From NCBI RefSeq assembly GCF_013416775.1, contig NZ_SZVI01000003.1, positions 62,001 through 126,000 on the forward strand: DNA of 64,000 nucleotides, in the 5' to 3' direction. Both the position numbers and the translations under genes were made by a program. The notes below the pieces were generated by a model that saw only the letters and a program-made list of their open reading frames with translations, was not told the origin of the DNA and searched no databases. This stretch comes from Rhodoferax sp. BLA1. Lineage in GTDB: Bacteria > Pseudomonadota > Gammaproteobacteria > Burkholderiales > Burkholderiaceae_C. Every line of letters starts with the position of its first letter. The first letter of the stretch is position 1. Of this stretch, positions 1 to 9,440 are shown piece after piece.

Positions 1-9
1 TTAAACAGG

Positions 10-507
10 TCAGGCGGCAGACGCGCCGCGCACTTTGGCCAGCAGCCGCTGGTTGACACCCGGCGACACAAAAGCGTCCACCTCACCACCCAGGGTGGCG
101 ATCTCGCGCACCAGGGTGCTCGATATGAACTGGTATTTGTCGCTGGGTGCCAGAAAAATCGTTTCAACCTTGGGCATCAGGGTGCGGTTCATGCCCGCCA
201 GCTGGAATTCGTAATCAAAGTCGGTCACCGCGCGCAGGCCACGCACCATCACCTTGGCGCCCCGGCTGATGACAAAGTCACGCAGCAGGCCGTGAAACTC
301 CGCCACCTCGACACCCGGCACATCGGACAAAGCGGTGTGCGCCATGTCCAGCCGTTCCTGCACCGAAAACATGGTTTTTTTATGGTGCCCGGCCGCCACC
401 GCGACGATCACCTGGTCAAACAGCTGGGCAGCACGGCGCACGATGTCTTCATGCCCCAGGGTGATCGGGTCAAAGGTGCCGGGGTAAATCGCTATCAGGT
501 GGGGCAT
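10..507 (-). CDS. coaD: Phosphopantetheine adenylyltransferase (CoaD)
   Basis: Transfers AMP from ATP to 4'-phosphopantetheine to give dephospho-CoA, the penultimate step of coenzyme A synthesis, in the cytoplasm. The 165-residue length is normal for the family. The N-terminus shows the nucleotidyltransferase signature GTFDPITLGH (residues 10-19), and ISSTLVRE lies near residue 130, where the family has its second nucleotide-binding motif. It is the last gene of a leftward run after rsmD (65 bp gap), a pairing common in betaproteobacteria. coaE, the next enzyme of the pathway, is also in this window at 14638. Identification is secure. Confidence 0.97.
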   Translation of the reverse strand: MPHLIAIYPGTFDPITLGHEDIVRRAAQLFDQVIVAVAAGHHKKTMFSVQERLDMAHTALSDVPGVEVAEFHGLLRDFVISRGAKVMVRGLRAVTDFDYEFQLAGMNRTLMPKVETIFLAPSDKYQFISSTLVREIATLGGEVDAFVSPGVNQRLLAKVRGASAA

Positions 508-572
508 GGTTCAGGTTTCTTGCCAAGGGATGAGGCCGATTATCGTGCCGCACTGCCCCGGGCTGGCCGCCT

Positions 573-1193
573 TCAAAATGCAATCACCCCACTGCGTCGC
601 AGCAAATGGGCGTGTACCGCACCCGCCTTGAGATAACGGTAGACCTGCAGCTGGGCCGTTTGCAGCTGTTCATCGGTCCAGCGTTTGGGCGCTTCCAGAT
701 ACACAAAACCTTGCTCGGTCACGGCTTGGCCTGCGGCCAGCACCGCTGCCTCAAACACATCCGAGTCAAACGGCGGGTCCAGAAAAATGGCGTCCAGGCT
801 ATTGGGGCTGGCACGTTTGAGCGCAGACACACCGTCTGCACGTTCGATGTGCACCGTGTCGATCTTCAAATGGCTGGCCGTGCGTTTGAGCTGATCCACC
901 AAGGCCGCGTCGTTTTCCACCAGCCGCACCTCTTTGGCACCACGCGAGACCGACTCGAAACCCAGCGCGCCAGTCCCCGCAAACGCGTCCAGGCAACGCC
1001 AGCCGCTCAGGTCCTGGCCGAGCCAGTTGAACAAGGTCTCGCGCACCCGGTCTGGTGTCGGGCGCAGTCCAGGTTTATCTGCGACCGGCAGTTTGCTGCG
1101 TTTGAACAAGCCCCCAATGATGCGAACCTCATGGCTTTGGACGGCGCGGGGACGCACAGGTTTGCGGTAGGGGGCGGGTGGGTCTTTTTTCAT
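573..1193 (-). CDS. rsmD: 16S rRNA (guanine(966)-N(2))-methyltransferase RsmD
   Basis: An S-adenosylmethionine-dependent enzyme that methylates N2 of G966 in 16S rRNA during 30S assembly. The 206-residue protein has the fold's glycine motif DAFAGTGALGFE (about residues 69-80) and the catalytic DPPF motif at 139-142, followed by a strand ending in YLEAPK. The N-terminal RIIGG and LRPTPDRVRETLFNWL segments are typical of RsmD. The gene sits between the M16 peptidase pair and coaD on the same strand and may be co-transcribed with them. Confidence 0.95.
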   Translation of the reverse strand: MKKDPPAPYRKPVRPRAVQSHEVRIIGGLFKRSKLPVADKPGLRPTPDRVRETLFNWLGQDLSGWRCLDAFAGTGALGFESVSRGAKEVRLVENDAALVDQLKRTASHLKIDTVHIERADGVSALKRASPNSLDAIFLDPPFDSDVFEAAVLAAGQAVTEQGFVYLEAPKRWTDEQLQTAQLQVYRYLKAGAVHAHLLRRSGVIAF

Positions 1194-1259
1194 GGGTCAG
1201 GGTGGGGGGAATCAAAACAGTGCGGGCATGTTATCCGGTGTGGCCGGGCGTTTGACCTG

Positions 1260-2615
1260 TCAGCGGCCACCGAGTACCACGGTGACCATGCGATCAGGTT
1301 GTAGCTTGCGGGCAATCGCGGCTTGGATGTCGGCCACCGTCACTTTGTTGACCTGCTGCGTCCAGGTATCGAGGTAATTCAAGGGCAAATTGTTCCAGGC
1401 GATGTTGGCCACATTGCCCAGCAGCTTGCGGTTGCTGTCGATCAACAGTGCAAAACCACCCACCAGGTTGTCCTTGGCGGCCTGCAACTCGGCCTGGGTC
1501 GGCCCGTTGGTGACAAAATTGGACAACACCTCGCGCACCACCTTGACCGCCTCATCCGCCTGGTCAGGCCGGGTTTGCAGCCCAATGGTGAAGGCCCCGG
1601 CGTGTTGGCCCGGCGCAAAACCGCTGGACACGCTGTAGCTCAGGCCACGCTTTTCACGCACCTCGTGGGTCAGGCGCGAGACAAAACCACCGCCACCGAG
1701 GATGTAGTTGCCCACGGTGAGCGCGAAGTAATCCGGGTCGTCACGTTTGAAACCGGGCTGGCCGATCAGCACATGGGCCTGGGCCGAATCAAAGGCGATG
1801 CGCTGCTCGGACGGCCCCGTCAACGGCTGCACTTCGGCCACGGCGGGCAAGGGTGCGCAAGCTGCCTGCGTATCAACTGGCAACTTGCTCAGCAATTGCA
1901 TCACCAAGGCGTCAGCCTGCACCTGGTTGACCGCGCCCACCACCGTGACTTTGGCGCGGCAGGGGCGAATCATCTGGCGGTACAGCGCCTGCATGTCGGC
2001 CACCTCGATCTTGGCCAGCGTGGCCTCGGTCATCTCGTACCCGTAAGGGTGGCTGCCATAGATGGCCTGGGCAAAAGCACGTCCTGCCAGGGTACCCGGT
2101 CGGGTGTTGGCCTCTTTGAGGGCCGATTGCAGGCTGCTGCGTTCACGTTGCCAGATGTCGACCGGGAACGCGGGCTGTGCCAGCTGCCGCGCAGCGAGCT
2201 GCACCGCCCGGCCCAACAGATCCGGGTAGGTGAGCGAGCGCAAGGAAAAGCTCATGCGGTCGTTGCCAGCGCCTGCCGAGAAACTCGCGCCGAGGTCGGC
2301 CCAGGCCTCACCCAGGGCGTTTTCATCCAGGGCGGGCTCGTCCGGGCCAGACCCAGCCAACACGCCATGGCTAACCATGCTGGCGGCCACACTGGCCAGC
2401 CCCGCTTGGGTGGCCGGATCACGGCGCTCACCGGCGTCAAAGTCGATCTGCACATCCACCATCGGGATGGCCGGGCTTTGCACCAGGTAGACCTGGGCGC
2501 CGCTGGTTTGGGTCCAGTGTTCGATGGGAAGGGCGGCCCACGCGGAGTTGATAAGAAATAGGCTTGTAGCCCCCGTCCATAAAGCGCAAGTAGCTATTTT
2601 TTTTAGAGTGTTCAT
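1260..2615 (-). CDS. M16 family peptidase-like protein, HxxEH-lacking partner subunit
   Basis: A periplasmic protein of the pitrilysin/insulinase (M16) family. It starts with a signal peptide (MNTLKK followed by a hydrophobic stretch ending SAWA) and has the usual tandem M16 domains. The zinc motif HxxEH expected in the first domain is absent: the region around SVAASMVSHG has no HVLEH. It therefore looks like the non-catalytic half of a two-subunit M16 enzyme, with the upstream gene (2636-4096) as the catalytic half. An in-frame ATG at 2630 is an alternative start. The signal-peptide coding region overlaps a dispersed-repeat-like sequence (2557-2610). Function of the pair in this organism is not known. 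Confidence 0.88.
   Translation of the reverse strand: MNTLKKIATCALWTGATSLFLINSAWAALPIEHWTQTSGAQVYLVQSPAIPMVDVQIDFDAGERRDPATQAGLASVAASMVSHGVLAGSGPDEPALDENALGEAWADLGASFSAGAGNDRMSFSLRSLTYPDLLGRAVQLAARQLAQPAFPVDIWQRERSSLQSALKEANTRPGTLAGRAFAQAIYGSHPYGYEMTEATLAKIEVADMQALYRQMIRPCRAKVTVVGAVNQVQADALVMQLLSKLPVDTQAACAPLPAVAEVQPLTGPSEQRIAFDSAQAHVLIGQPGFKRDDPDYFALTVGNYILGGGGFVSRLTHEVREKRGLSYSVSSGFAPGQHAGAFTIGLQTRPDQADEAVKVVREVLSNFVTNGPTQAELQAAKDNLVGGFALLIDSNRKLLGNVANIAWNNLPLNYLDTWTQQVNKVTVADIQAAIARKLQPDRMVTVVLGGR
2557..2610. repeat. Dispersed palindromic repeat-like segment inside a coding region
   Basis: The stretch resembles the dispersed repeat seen intergenically elsewhere in the window: an AAATAGCTAC end, a central region and a GGCTACAAGCC-like arm when read on the minus strand. 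It lies inside the signal-peptide coding part of the M16 partner gene and would encode much of its hydrophobic core. Similarity is partial, so this copy is tentative. Confidence 0.4.
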
Positions 2616-2635
2616 AAGGTGATAAGCCATCTGTC

Positions 2636-4096
2636 TCAGTGTCTGGCGCCGGTCGGCGGCGTGCGAGTTTTGCGGGTTTTGTCAGGCGTCTGGGGCAGCA
2701 GCTGCGCCACGGTGAGCTGATCATCCCCAAAATACCGCGCCGCCACGGCCTTGACCTGCTCTGCGGTGACGGCACGCAGGCGCTGCACCAGCACCTCACC
2801 TGCGTCCACCGGCAGGCCTTGCGCCCACTGGCTGCCCAGTTCACGGGCCTGGTTGAACAAGGAGTCGAGTTTGTAGACCTCACTAGCGACCCACTGGGTT
2901 TTGACACGCGCCAGCTCGGCCTCGGTGATACCTTCGGTGGCCACCCGCTGCACCTGGGCGCGTAGGGCCTGTTCCACCTGCTCGGTGGTTTTGCCTTGGG
3001 TGGGCACACCCATCAACACAAACAGCTGCGGCCCGCGCCCCCACAGGCCGTTGTAAGCACCCACGCTGTCGGCCACCTTGTCCGGCCCCTGGGTCAGCGC
3101 ACGCTCCAGCCGGGCGCCCTGGTAGCCGTCCAGCACGGCAGCCAAAACGGTCAAGCCCAGGGCATCGTCCTGCGCCTGCACATCGGCTGACCATTGCAGG
3201 CTGGGCACCTTGAAGGCCAACGTCACCTGGGCCTGCTCGGCCGGGGCCTTGAAGCTCAGGCGTTTGATGCCACTTTGCAACGGCTCGGTGCGTGGTTTGC
3301 GCTCGGGCACAGCGCGGGTCGGCAAGCGGCCGTAATACTTGTCGGCCAAGGCGCGCACCTGCGCCACGTCCACATCACCGGCCACCACCACGGCAGCGTT
3401 GGCGGGCACATACCAGCGCTGGTAAAAGGAGCGGGCGTCAGCGGGGGTCAAGGCATCGAGATCACTCATCCAGCCCACAATCGGGCGGCGGTACGGAGAC
3501 GCTACAAATACGGCAGCAGTGAGCGCTTCATTTATCAGGGCCAGAGGGTTATCTTCTGTGCGAAGGCGGCGTTCTTCCTTGACCACCTCAAGTTCTTTTT
3601 TGAAGGCCTCGTCTGACCACTGCATGTGGGCGAAACGGTCCGACTCCAGCCGCATCACGTCTTCCAGGCGTTGTGCCGGGATCATCTGGTAATACCCGGT
3701 GTAGTCACGACTGGTGAACGCGTTGTCGCGCCCGCCCAGAGCCGCGACCCGGCGAGAGAACTCGCCCTCGGGCACGCTGGGGGTGCCTTTGAACATCATG
3801 TGCTCCAGCACATGGGCGACACCGGAGCTGCCGTCCACCTCGTCCATCGAGCCCACACGTACCCACAACATGTGGACAGCGGTAGGTGCACGTCGGTCGG
3901 GTTTGACGATCAAGGTCAGCCCGTTGGCCAGGGTGAACTGCCGGGCGCGGCTGGCCTCGGCGGTGGCTGGTGGGGCGCCGGGTGGTGGAGCGACTTGCGC
4001 TGTGGCGGCGTGGCTGAAGACCATCGCCATCCACAGGGGCACCAGGCAATGGGTGGCAACATAAAAAAGCGTAGCAAGAGAGGTTGGACGTTTCAT
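2636..4096 (-). CDS. Zinc peptidase of the M16 family (catalytic subunit)
   Basis: A predicted periplasmic zinc metallopeptidase. An N-terminal signal peptide (MKRPTSLATLF through HAATAQ) is followed by the inverted zinc motif HVLEH at about residues 95-99, continuing MMFKGTP, as in active M16 peptidases. A downstream glutamate-rich segment (EVVKEERR) supplies the usual third ligand region. The ATG at 4096 gives a clean signal peptide and leaves 29 bp to the divergent ftsY start; a longer start at 4114 would run toward ftsY. Its stop is only a few bases from the partner gene, so the two are probably translated together. Substrate unknown. Confidence 0.92.
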   Translation of the reverse strand: MKRPTSLATLFYVATHCLVPLWMAMVFSHAATAQVAPPPGAPPATAEASRARQFTLANGLTLIVKPDRRAPTAVHMLWVRVGSMDEVDGSSGVAHVLEHMMFKGTPSVPEGEFSRRVAALGGRDNAFTSRDYTGYYQMIPAQRLEDVMRLESDRFAHMQWSDEAFKKELEVVKEERRLRTEDNPLALINEALTAAVFVASPYRRPIVGWMSDLDALTPADARSFYQRWYVPANAAVVVAGDVDVAQVRALADKYYGRLPTRAVPERKPRTEPLQSGIKRLSFKAPAEQAQVTLAFKVPSLQWSADVQAQDDALGLTVLAAVLDGYQGARLERALTQGPDKVADSVGAYNGLWGRGPQLFVLMGVPTQGKTTEQVEQALRAQVQRVATEGITEAELARVKTQWVASEVYKLDSLFNQARELGSQWAQGLPVDAGEVLVQRLRAVTAEQVKAVAARYFGDDQLTVAQLLPQTPDKTRKTRTPPTGARH

Positions 4097-4125
4097 AGAA
4101 TGCTGTGATACCACGAAACCCCAAA

Positions 4126-5241
4126 ATGTTCAGCTTCTTCAAAAAAAAGTCCGTAGCGCCTCCCCCTGCATCACCTGCCCCTGAGGCGGGTCTGCCAGCC
4201 GCCGAAGTCGCAGCCCCATTGGTGCAGACTCCGGTATCCCCATCGCCAGACCCGCTGCCACCGGTATCTGCACCCGTCACAGCAAGCACCGCCGCCGAAA
4301 CACCGGCGCGCAGCTCCTGGCTGGCCAAACTCACGAATGGCCTGCGCAAAACCGGGGCCAGCATCGCCACGGTGTTCACCGGCACCCAGATTGACGACGC
4401 GCTCTACGAAGACCTGGAGTCAGCGCTGCTGATGGCTGACACCGGCGTCAAAGCCACTGAGCATCTGCTGGAAGACCTCAAGCGCCGGGTCAAAGACAGT
4501 AAAACCACCGACCCGGCAGCGGTCAAGGGGCTGCTGGTGCAGTCCCTCACCGACCTGTTGCTGCCGCTGCAAAAGCCGCTGTTGATTGGCCAGTTCAAAC
4601 CCACGGTGATCATGGTGGCTGGTGTCAATGGCGCGGGCAAAACCACCTCGATTGGCAAACTCACCCGGCATCTGGCCAGCGACGGTGCCAGTGTGCTGCT
4701 GGCAGCGGCCGACACCTTTCGGGCGGCGGCGCGCGAACAGTTGGGTGTCTGGGCCGACCGCAACACGGTCGACATCATCAGCCAGGACGGCGGTGACCCG
4801 GCGGCGGTGTCCTTTGACGCGGTCAGCGCCGGCAAAGCACGCGGGCGCGATGTGGTGCTGGTCGACACCGCTGGGCGCCTGCCGACCCAGCTGCACCTGA
4901 TGGAAGAGTTGAAAAAGATCAAACGGGTGATCCAGAAAACCGGCCCGCTGGTGAATCTGGCCAGCGATGACAGCGCCAGCAGCATCCCGCCGCACGAGGT
5001 GTTGCTGGTCATTGATGGCAACACCGGCCAGAACGCACTCAACCAGGTCAAGGCCTTTGACGACACCCTGGGGCTGACCGGCCTGATCGTGACCAAGCTG
5101 GATGGCACGGCCAAGGGCGGCGTGCTGGCGGCGATTGCCCGCGAGCGGCCGATTCCGGTCTACTTCATCGGTGTCGGTGAAAAGCTTGAAGACCTGGAAA
5201 CCTTCAACGCCCAGGAGTTTGCCCAGGCCTTGCTGTCTTAA
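4126..5241 (+). CDS. ftsY: Signal recognition particle receptor FtsY
   Basis: The SRP receptor GTPase that docks ribosome-SRP complexes at the inner membrane. The 371-residue protein has a basic N-terminus (MFSFFKKK), an acidic/proline-rich A region to about residue 60, the NG-domain helical bundle, and the GTPase P-loop GVNGAGKT (166-173). Further SRP-GTPase motifs are DTAGRLP and TKLDGTAKGG. The ATG at 4126 was chosen over one at 4105 because it yields the typical FtsY start and does not overlap the divergent peptidase. ftsY next to M16 peptidase and rsmD genes is a recurring gamma/betaproteobacterial neighbourhood. Confidence 0.97.
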   Translation: MFSFFKKKSVAPPPASPAPEAGLPAAEVAAPLVQTPVSPSPDPLPPVSAPVTASTAAETPARSSWLAKLTNGLRKTGASIATVFTGTQIDDALYEDLESALLMADTGVKATEHLLEDLKRRVKDSKTTDPAAVKGLLVQSLTDLLLPLQKPLLIGQFKPTVIMVAGVNGAGKTTSIGKLTRHLASDGASVLLAAADTFRAAAREQLGVWADRNTVDIISQDGGDPAAVSFDAVSAGKARGRDVVLVDTAGRLPTQLHLMEELKKIKRVIQKTGPLVNLASDDSASSIPPHEVLLVIDGNTGQNALNQVKAFDDTLGLTGLIVTKLDGTAKGGVLAAIARERPIPVYFIGVGEKLEDLETFNAQEFAQALLS

Positions 5242-5362
5242 GCGCTCATACCGTGAACGATGCCACCGACAACTTCAATAAGTCGCGTATTTGCCAACTC
5301 AGACACGAGCAAGTCACCCTGATAAGTTAAAACCCGCCATCCAGGTAGTACATTCTCACCTT

Positions 5363-7096
5363 ATGTCCATCACCGAACTTATGCCGCTCAGCATGCCCGC
5401 CAGCAACCTGCCTGGCCTGGGGCGCACGTTGGTGATGGCCGGCAAGCTCGATCAGAAGTCCGCCGAAGACATTTTCCGCAAAGCCCTGGCCAAACGGTCC
5501 AGCTTCATTGCGGAGATCACCGGATCGGGCGCGGTGTCGGCCACAGACCTGGCGCACACCTTGTCACTGGCGTTTGCGGTGCCCATGATTGACCTGGACG
5601 CGGTCAACCCGCTGCTGCTGCCGCGTGGCCTGCTTGATAGCAAAATCTGCCAAGACTACCGTCTGGTGGTGCTCGGAAAACGGCAAAACCGCCTGATCGT
5701 CGCCACGGCCGACCCGTCTGACCAGCAGTCGGCCGAGAAGATCAAGTTCTCAACCCAGCTCAGTGTCGACTGGGTGGTGGCCGAGTACGACAAGCTGCTC
5801 AAACTGGTGTCCACCAATTCACTGTCGGCCACGGAGTCGATCGACAACATCATTGGTGACAATTTCGAGTTCGACGAGCTGATGTCCGAGCAGGTGAGCG
5901 ACAGCGCGGCGGCGGCCTCCTCCGAGGTAGATGACGCACCGGTTGTCAAGTTTTTGCACAAGATGATGCTCGACGCGTTTTCCATGCGCGCCTCGGACTT
6001 GCACTTTGAACCTTACGAGCACAACTACCGCGTGCGTTTTCGCATCGACGGTGAGTTGCGCGAAATTGCCTCACCACCGATTGCCATCAAGGAGAAACTG
6101 GCATCGCGCATCAAGGTGATCTCCAAAATGGACATCTCCGAGAAGCGGGTGCCGCAAGACGGCAAGATGAAGCTCAAGGTCGGGCCGGATCGCGTGATCG
6201 ACTTCCGTATCAGCACCTTGCCCACCCTGTTTGGCGAGAAGATCGTGATCCGGATTCTTGACCCCAGCACCGCCAAGATGGGCATTGACGCGCTGGGTTA
6301 CGAGCCAACAGAAAAAGAGCGGCTCATGCAGGCCATCGGTCGGCCCTACGGCATGATCCTGGCCACCGGCCCGACTGGCTCGGGCAAAACCGTGTCGCTC
6401 TACACCTGCCTGAACCTGCTCAACAAACCGGGCGTGAACATCGCCACGGTGGAAGACCCGTCCGAAATCAATCTGCCTGGCGTCAACCAGGTCAATGTCA
6501 ACGAGAAAGCCGGGCTGACCTTTCCGGTGGCGCTCAAGTCCTTTCTGCGGCAAGACCCCGACATCATCATGGTGGGGGAAATCCGCGACTTGGAAACGGC
6601 CGATATTGCCATCAAGGCCGCACAGACAGGGCACTTAGTGCTATCAACTTTGCACACAAATGACGCCCCATCGACCCTCACGCGGATGCGCAATATGGGT
6701 GTGGCGCCGTTCAATATTGCGTCGAGTGTGTTGCTGATCACGGCACAACGTCTGGCTCGCCGTTTGTGCCCCAGCTGCAAAAAAGCGATAGAGATACCCG
6801 ACAAAGCCCTGCTCGAAGCGGGTTTCCATCCCGAAGACCTCGATGGCAGCTGGAAACCCTACCACCCGGTGGGTTGCAGCGCCTGCAACAACGGTTACAA
6901 AGGCCGCATCGGCCTGTACCAGGTGATGCCCATCAGTGAAGAGATCCAGCGCATCATCCTGCGTGACGGCAGCACGCTGGACATCGCCGAGCAGGCCCGG
7001 CGCGAAGGTGTGAAAACCATGCGCGAGTCTGGCCTGCACAAAGTGAAGATGGGGCTGACTTCTCTTGAAGAAGTTTTGGCTGTTACCAACGAGTAA
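5363..7096 (+). CDS. pilB: Type IV pilus assembly ATPase PilB
   Basis: The cytoplasmic hexameric ATPase that powers pilus extension. The 577-residue protein has an N-terminal T2SSE_N/MshEN-like domain and then the GspE-type ATPase core with Walker A GPTGSGKT (336-343). It has Asp/His boxes and a Walker B region (ATVEDPSEI, IMVGEIRDLETA). A tetracysteine zinc site is formed by C469/C472 and C505/C508. Start at 5363 (MSITELM) is preferred over an in-frame ATG at 5291, which lacks family similarity. pilC follows after 19 bp. The usual third gene pilD is displaced to 13777. Confidence 0.96.
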   Translation: MSITELMPLSMPASNLPGLGRTLVMAGKLDQKSAEDIFRKALAKRSSFIAEITGSGAVSATDLAHTLSLAFAVPMIDLDAVNPLLLPRGLLDSKICQDYRLVVLGKRQNRLIVATADPSDQQSAEKIKFSTQLSVDWVVAEYDKLLKLVSTNSLSATESIDNIIGDNFEFDELMSEQVSDSAAAASSEVDDAPVVKFLHKMMLDAFSMRASDLHFEPYEHNYRVRFRIDGELREIASPPIAIKEKLASRIKVISKMDISEKRVPQDGKMKLKVGPDRVIDFRISTLPTLFGEKIVIRILDPSTAKMGIDALGYEPTEKERLMQAIGRPYGMILATGPTGSGKTVSLYTCLNLLNKPGVNIATVEDPSEINLPGVNQVNVNEKAGLTFPVALKSFLRQDPDIIMVGEIRDLETADIAIKAAQTGHLVLSTLHTNDAPSTLTRMRNMGVAPFNIASSVLLITAQRLARRLCPSCKKAIEIPDKALLEAGFHPEDLDGSWKPYHPVGCSACNNGYKGRIGLYQVMPISEEIQRIILRDGSTLDIAEQARREGVKTMRESGLHKVKMGLTSLEEVLAVTNE

Positions 7097-7115
7097 ACCA
7101 CCACAATCGGCGCAC

Positions 7116-8339
7116 ATGGCAACCGACAAAACGAAACCCAAAACAGTCAAGGAATTTGTCTTCGAGTGGGAAGGCAAGGACCGCAATGGCAAACAAGTGC
7201 GAGGAGAGACACGCGCCGCTGGTGAAAACCAAGTCACCGCTGCGCTGCGCCGCCAGGGGGTGATGCCCACCAAGATCAAAAAGCGCCGCATGAGCGCTGG
7301 CAAACGCATCAAGCCCAAGGACATTGCCATCTTCACACGCCAACTCGCCACCATGATGAAAGCCGGTGTGCCGCTGCTGCAGGCGTTTGACATTGTGGGC
7401 CGGGGCAACCCCAACCCGAATGTGACGCGCCTGCTCAATGACATCCGCAACGATGTGGAAACTGGCACATCGCTGTCGGTCGCGTTTCGCAAATACCCGC
7501 TGCACTTTGACGCGCTCTACTGCAATTTGGTCGAAGCGGGTGAAGCCGCCGGTATCCTGGACCAGCTGCTGGACCGCCTGGCGGTCTACATGGAAAAGAC
7601 CGAGGCGATGAAGTCCAAGATCAAGTCCGCCTTGATGTACCCGATTGCGGTCTTGATCGTGGCCTTTGTGGTCACGGCGGTCATCATGATTTTTGTGGTG
7701 CCGTCGTTCAAGGAGGTGTTCACCAGTTTTGGTGCCGACCTGCCTGCGCCCACACTGGTGGTTATTGCCATGAGCGAGTTTTTTGTTGCCTACTGGTGGC
7801 TGATTTTTGGTGGCCTGTTTGGTGGTTTCTACTTTTTCATGCAGGCCTGGCGACGCAACATCAAGGTGCAGATCTTCATGGACCGGCTGATGCTCAAGCT
7901 GCCGATTTTTGGCGTGCTGGTGGAGAAGTCCAGCATTGCACGCTGGACACGCACACTTTCCACCATGTTCGCCGCTGGTGTGCCACTGGTGGAGGCGCTC
8001 GATTCGGTGGGCGGCGCCGCAGGTAACTATGTGTTCGAGTCGGCCACGGTCAAGATCCAGCAGGAGGTGTCCACAGGCACCGCCCTGACGGCAGCGATGA
8101 CCAACGCCAACCTGTTCCCGTCGATGGTGCTACAGATGTGTGCCATTGGTGAAGAGTCGGGCTCGATTGACCACATGTTGGGCAAAGCCGCCGACTTTTA
8201 CGAGTCCGAGGTGGATGACATGGTGGCCGGCATTTCCAGCCTGATGGAGCCCATCATCATCGTGGTCCTGGGTACCGTCATTGGCGGCATTGTGGTGGCG
8301 ATGTACCTGCCGATCTTCAAGCTTGGACAGGTGGTTTAA
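7116..8339 (+). CDS. pilC: Type IV pilus inner-membrane platform protein PilC
   Basis: The polytopic inner-membrane protein that couples PilB to pilin insertion. It has 407 residues and two GspF/T2SSF domains. Each carries the conserved FTRQLATMMKAGVPLLQA-like motif (first near residue 70; second as WTRTLSTMFAAGVPLVEA), and there are three hydrophobic segments, the last near the C-terminus (PIIIVVLGTVIGGIVVAMYLPIF). Start MATDKTKPK at 7116 follows pilB closely; an in-frame ATG at 7065 would overlap pilB. Co-transcription with pilB is likely. Confidence 0.96.
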   Translation: MATDKTKPKTVKEFVFEWEGKDRNGKQVRGETRAAGENQVTAALRRQGVMPTKIKKRRMSAGKRIKPKDIAIFTRQLATMMKAGVPLLQAFDIVGRGNPNPNVTRLLNDIRNDVETGTSLSVAFRKYPLHFDALYCNLVEAGEAAGILDQLLDRLAVYMEKTEAMKSKIKSALMYPIAVLIVAFVVTAVIMIFVVPSFKEVFTSFGADLPAPTLVVIAMSEFFVAYWWLIFGGLFGGFYFFMQAWRRNIKVQIFMDRLMLKLPIFGVLVEKSSIARWTRTLSTMFAAGVPLVEALDSVGGAAGNYVFESATVKIQQEVSTGTALTAAMTNANLFPSMVLQMCAIGEESGSIDHMLGKAADFYESEVDDMVAGISSLMEPIIIVVLGTVIGGIVVAMYLPIFKLGQVV

Positions 8340-8374
8340 AGGCCTGTTGCCCGTCTGGCAGCGCCAATCTCCTG

Positions 8375-9343
8375 TCATGTGCCCACCACATCGGGCACAG
8401 CCGCTCGCATGATGTCCACAAAACGGCGCAGCCGCGCCGGATAAAAAGACGCGTAGGGGTAGACCAGGTACACCGGCAAAGGAGCGGCTTGCCATTGGGG
8501 CGCCAGATGAAGCAGCCGCCCGCTGGTCAAGTCCTCGGCCAACACCCAGGCCGAACCAATCGCCACACCCAGACCATTTAGTGCGGCACTGCGCAAGGCG
8601 TACAAACTGTCTGTACTCATTCGTGGCGAGATCGTCAGACGCTGGGCCTCGCCTGTTGCCCGATGCTGCAGCACAACCTCGTTCTGATAAAAAGTTCTGA
8701 GTGCCAGCCAGGGCAACGCGGCCAGATCACTGGCCTGTTCTAGCAAGGTCGCGCCAGCCAGCACCGAAGGAGCGGCCACCACAATGCGCGGCACCTCGGC
8801 CAGCTTGATCGCCACCAAGGCCGGGTCACTGACCGCACCCACCTGAACCGCACAGTCCACGCCCCCGGCGATGAAGTCTTGCAACACACTGTCGTCGTGC
8901 AGCAACCATTCCACACGCATCTGGGGATAACGGCCCAGGTAGTCTGCCAGTGGTTGGATCAATCGATCTTGCCCAAAAGCATGCGGCACCACCACCCGCA
9001 ACATACCTTGTGGCGCGTCACCGGCACCACGCAAGTCCGACTCGAAGGCGGCCCAACTGGCCAGCAAATCTTTGGCGCGCTCATAACAGCGTTGCCCATC
9101 CTCGGTCAAGCGCATGGCGTGGGTAGAGCGCTGCAGCAGGCGCACACCCAGGGAGCGCTCCAGGGTTTGCAAACGGCGGCTGACGGTGGGTTGTGTGGTG
9201 CGCAGCTGGGTCGCCGCTGCCGACAGGTTGCCAGCCTCAACGATCCGCACAAAGGTCTGCATCAGTTCGATGCGGTCACCTGCACCCGACAACACAGCGG
9301 GGCTTGTGGCTACAGCAAGAAAGGGCGCAACAGGCTTATTCAT
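8375..9343 (-). CDS. LysR-family transcriptional regulator (divergent from MFS transporter)
   Basis: A 322-residue LysR-type regulator. A winged helix-turn-helix lies near residues 30-80 (FVRIVEAGNLSAAATQL, then QPTVSRRLQTLE). A periplasmic-binding-like effector domain follows. Start MNKPVAP at 9343 is preferred; an upstream ATG at 9385 adds residues without family similarity. It is transcribed away from an MFS transporter whose start is 97 bp off, so the shared intergenic region probably holds the operator controlling both. The inducer cannot be read from sequence. Confidence 0.9.
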   Translation of the reverse strand: MNKPVAPFLAVATSPAVLSGAGDRIELMQTFVRIVEAGNLSAAATQLRTTQPTVSRRLQTLERSLGVRLLQRSTHAMRLTEDGQRCYERAKDLLASWAAFESDLRGAGDAPQGMLRVVVPHAFGQDRLIQPLADYLGRYPQMRVEWLLHDDSVLQDFIAGGVDCAVQVGAVSDPALVAIKLAEVPRIVVAAPSVLAGATLLEQASDLAALPWLALRTFYQNEVVLQHRATGEAQRLTISPRMSTDSLYALRSAALNGLGVAIGSAWVLAEDLTSGRLLHLAPQWQAAPLPVYLVYPYASFYPARLRRFVDIMRAAVPDVVGT

Positions 9344-9440
9344 GCACGCAATGTATAACAAGTCTGCGGTATGTGGGACTACCACTGCACCCGCACCCCG
9401 AGAAGAATCGATCCCAACACCAACCGTTCAGGATCACACC

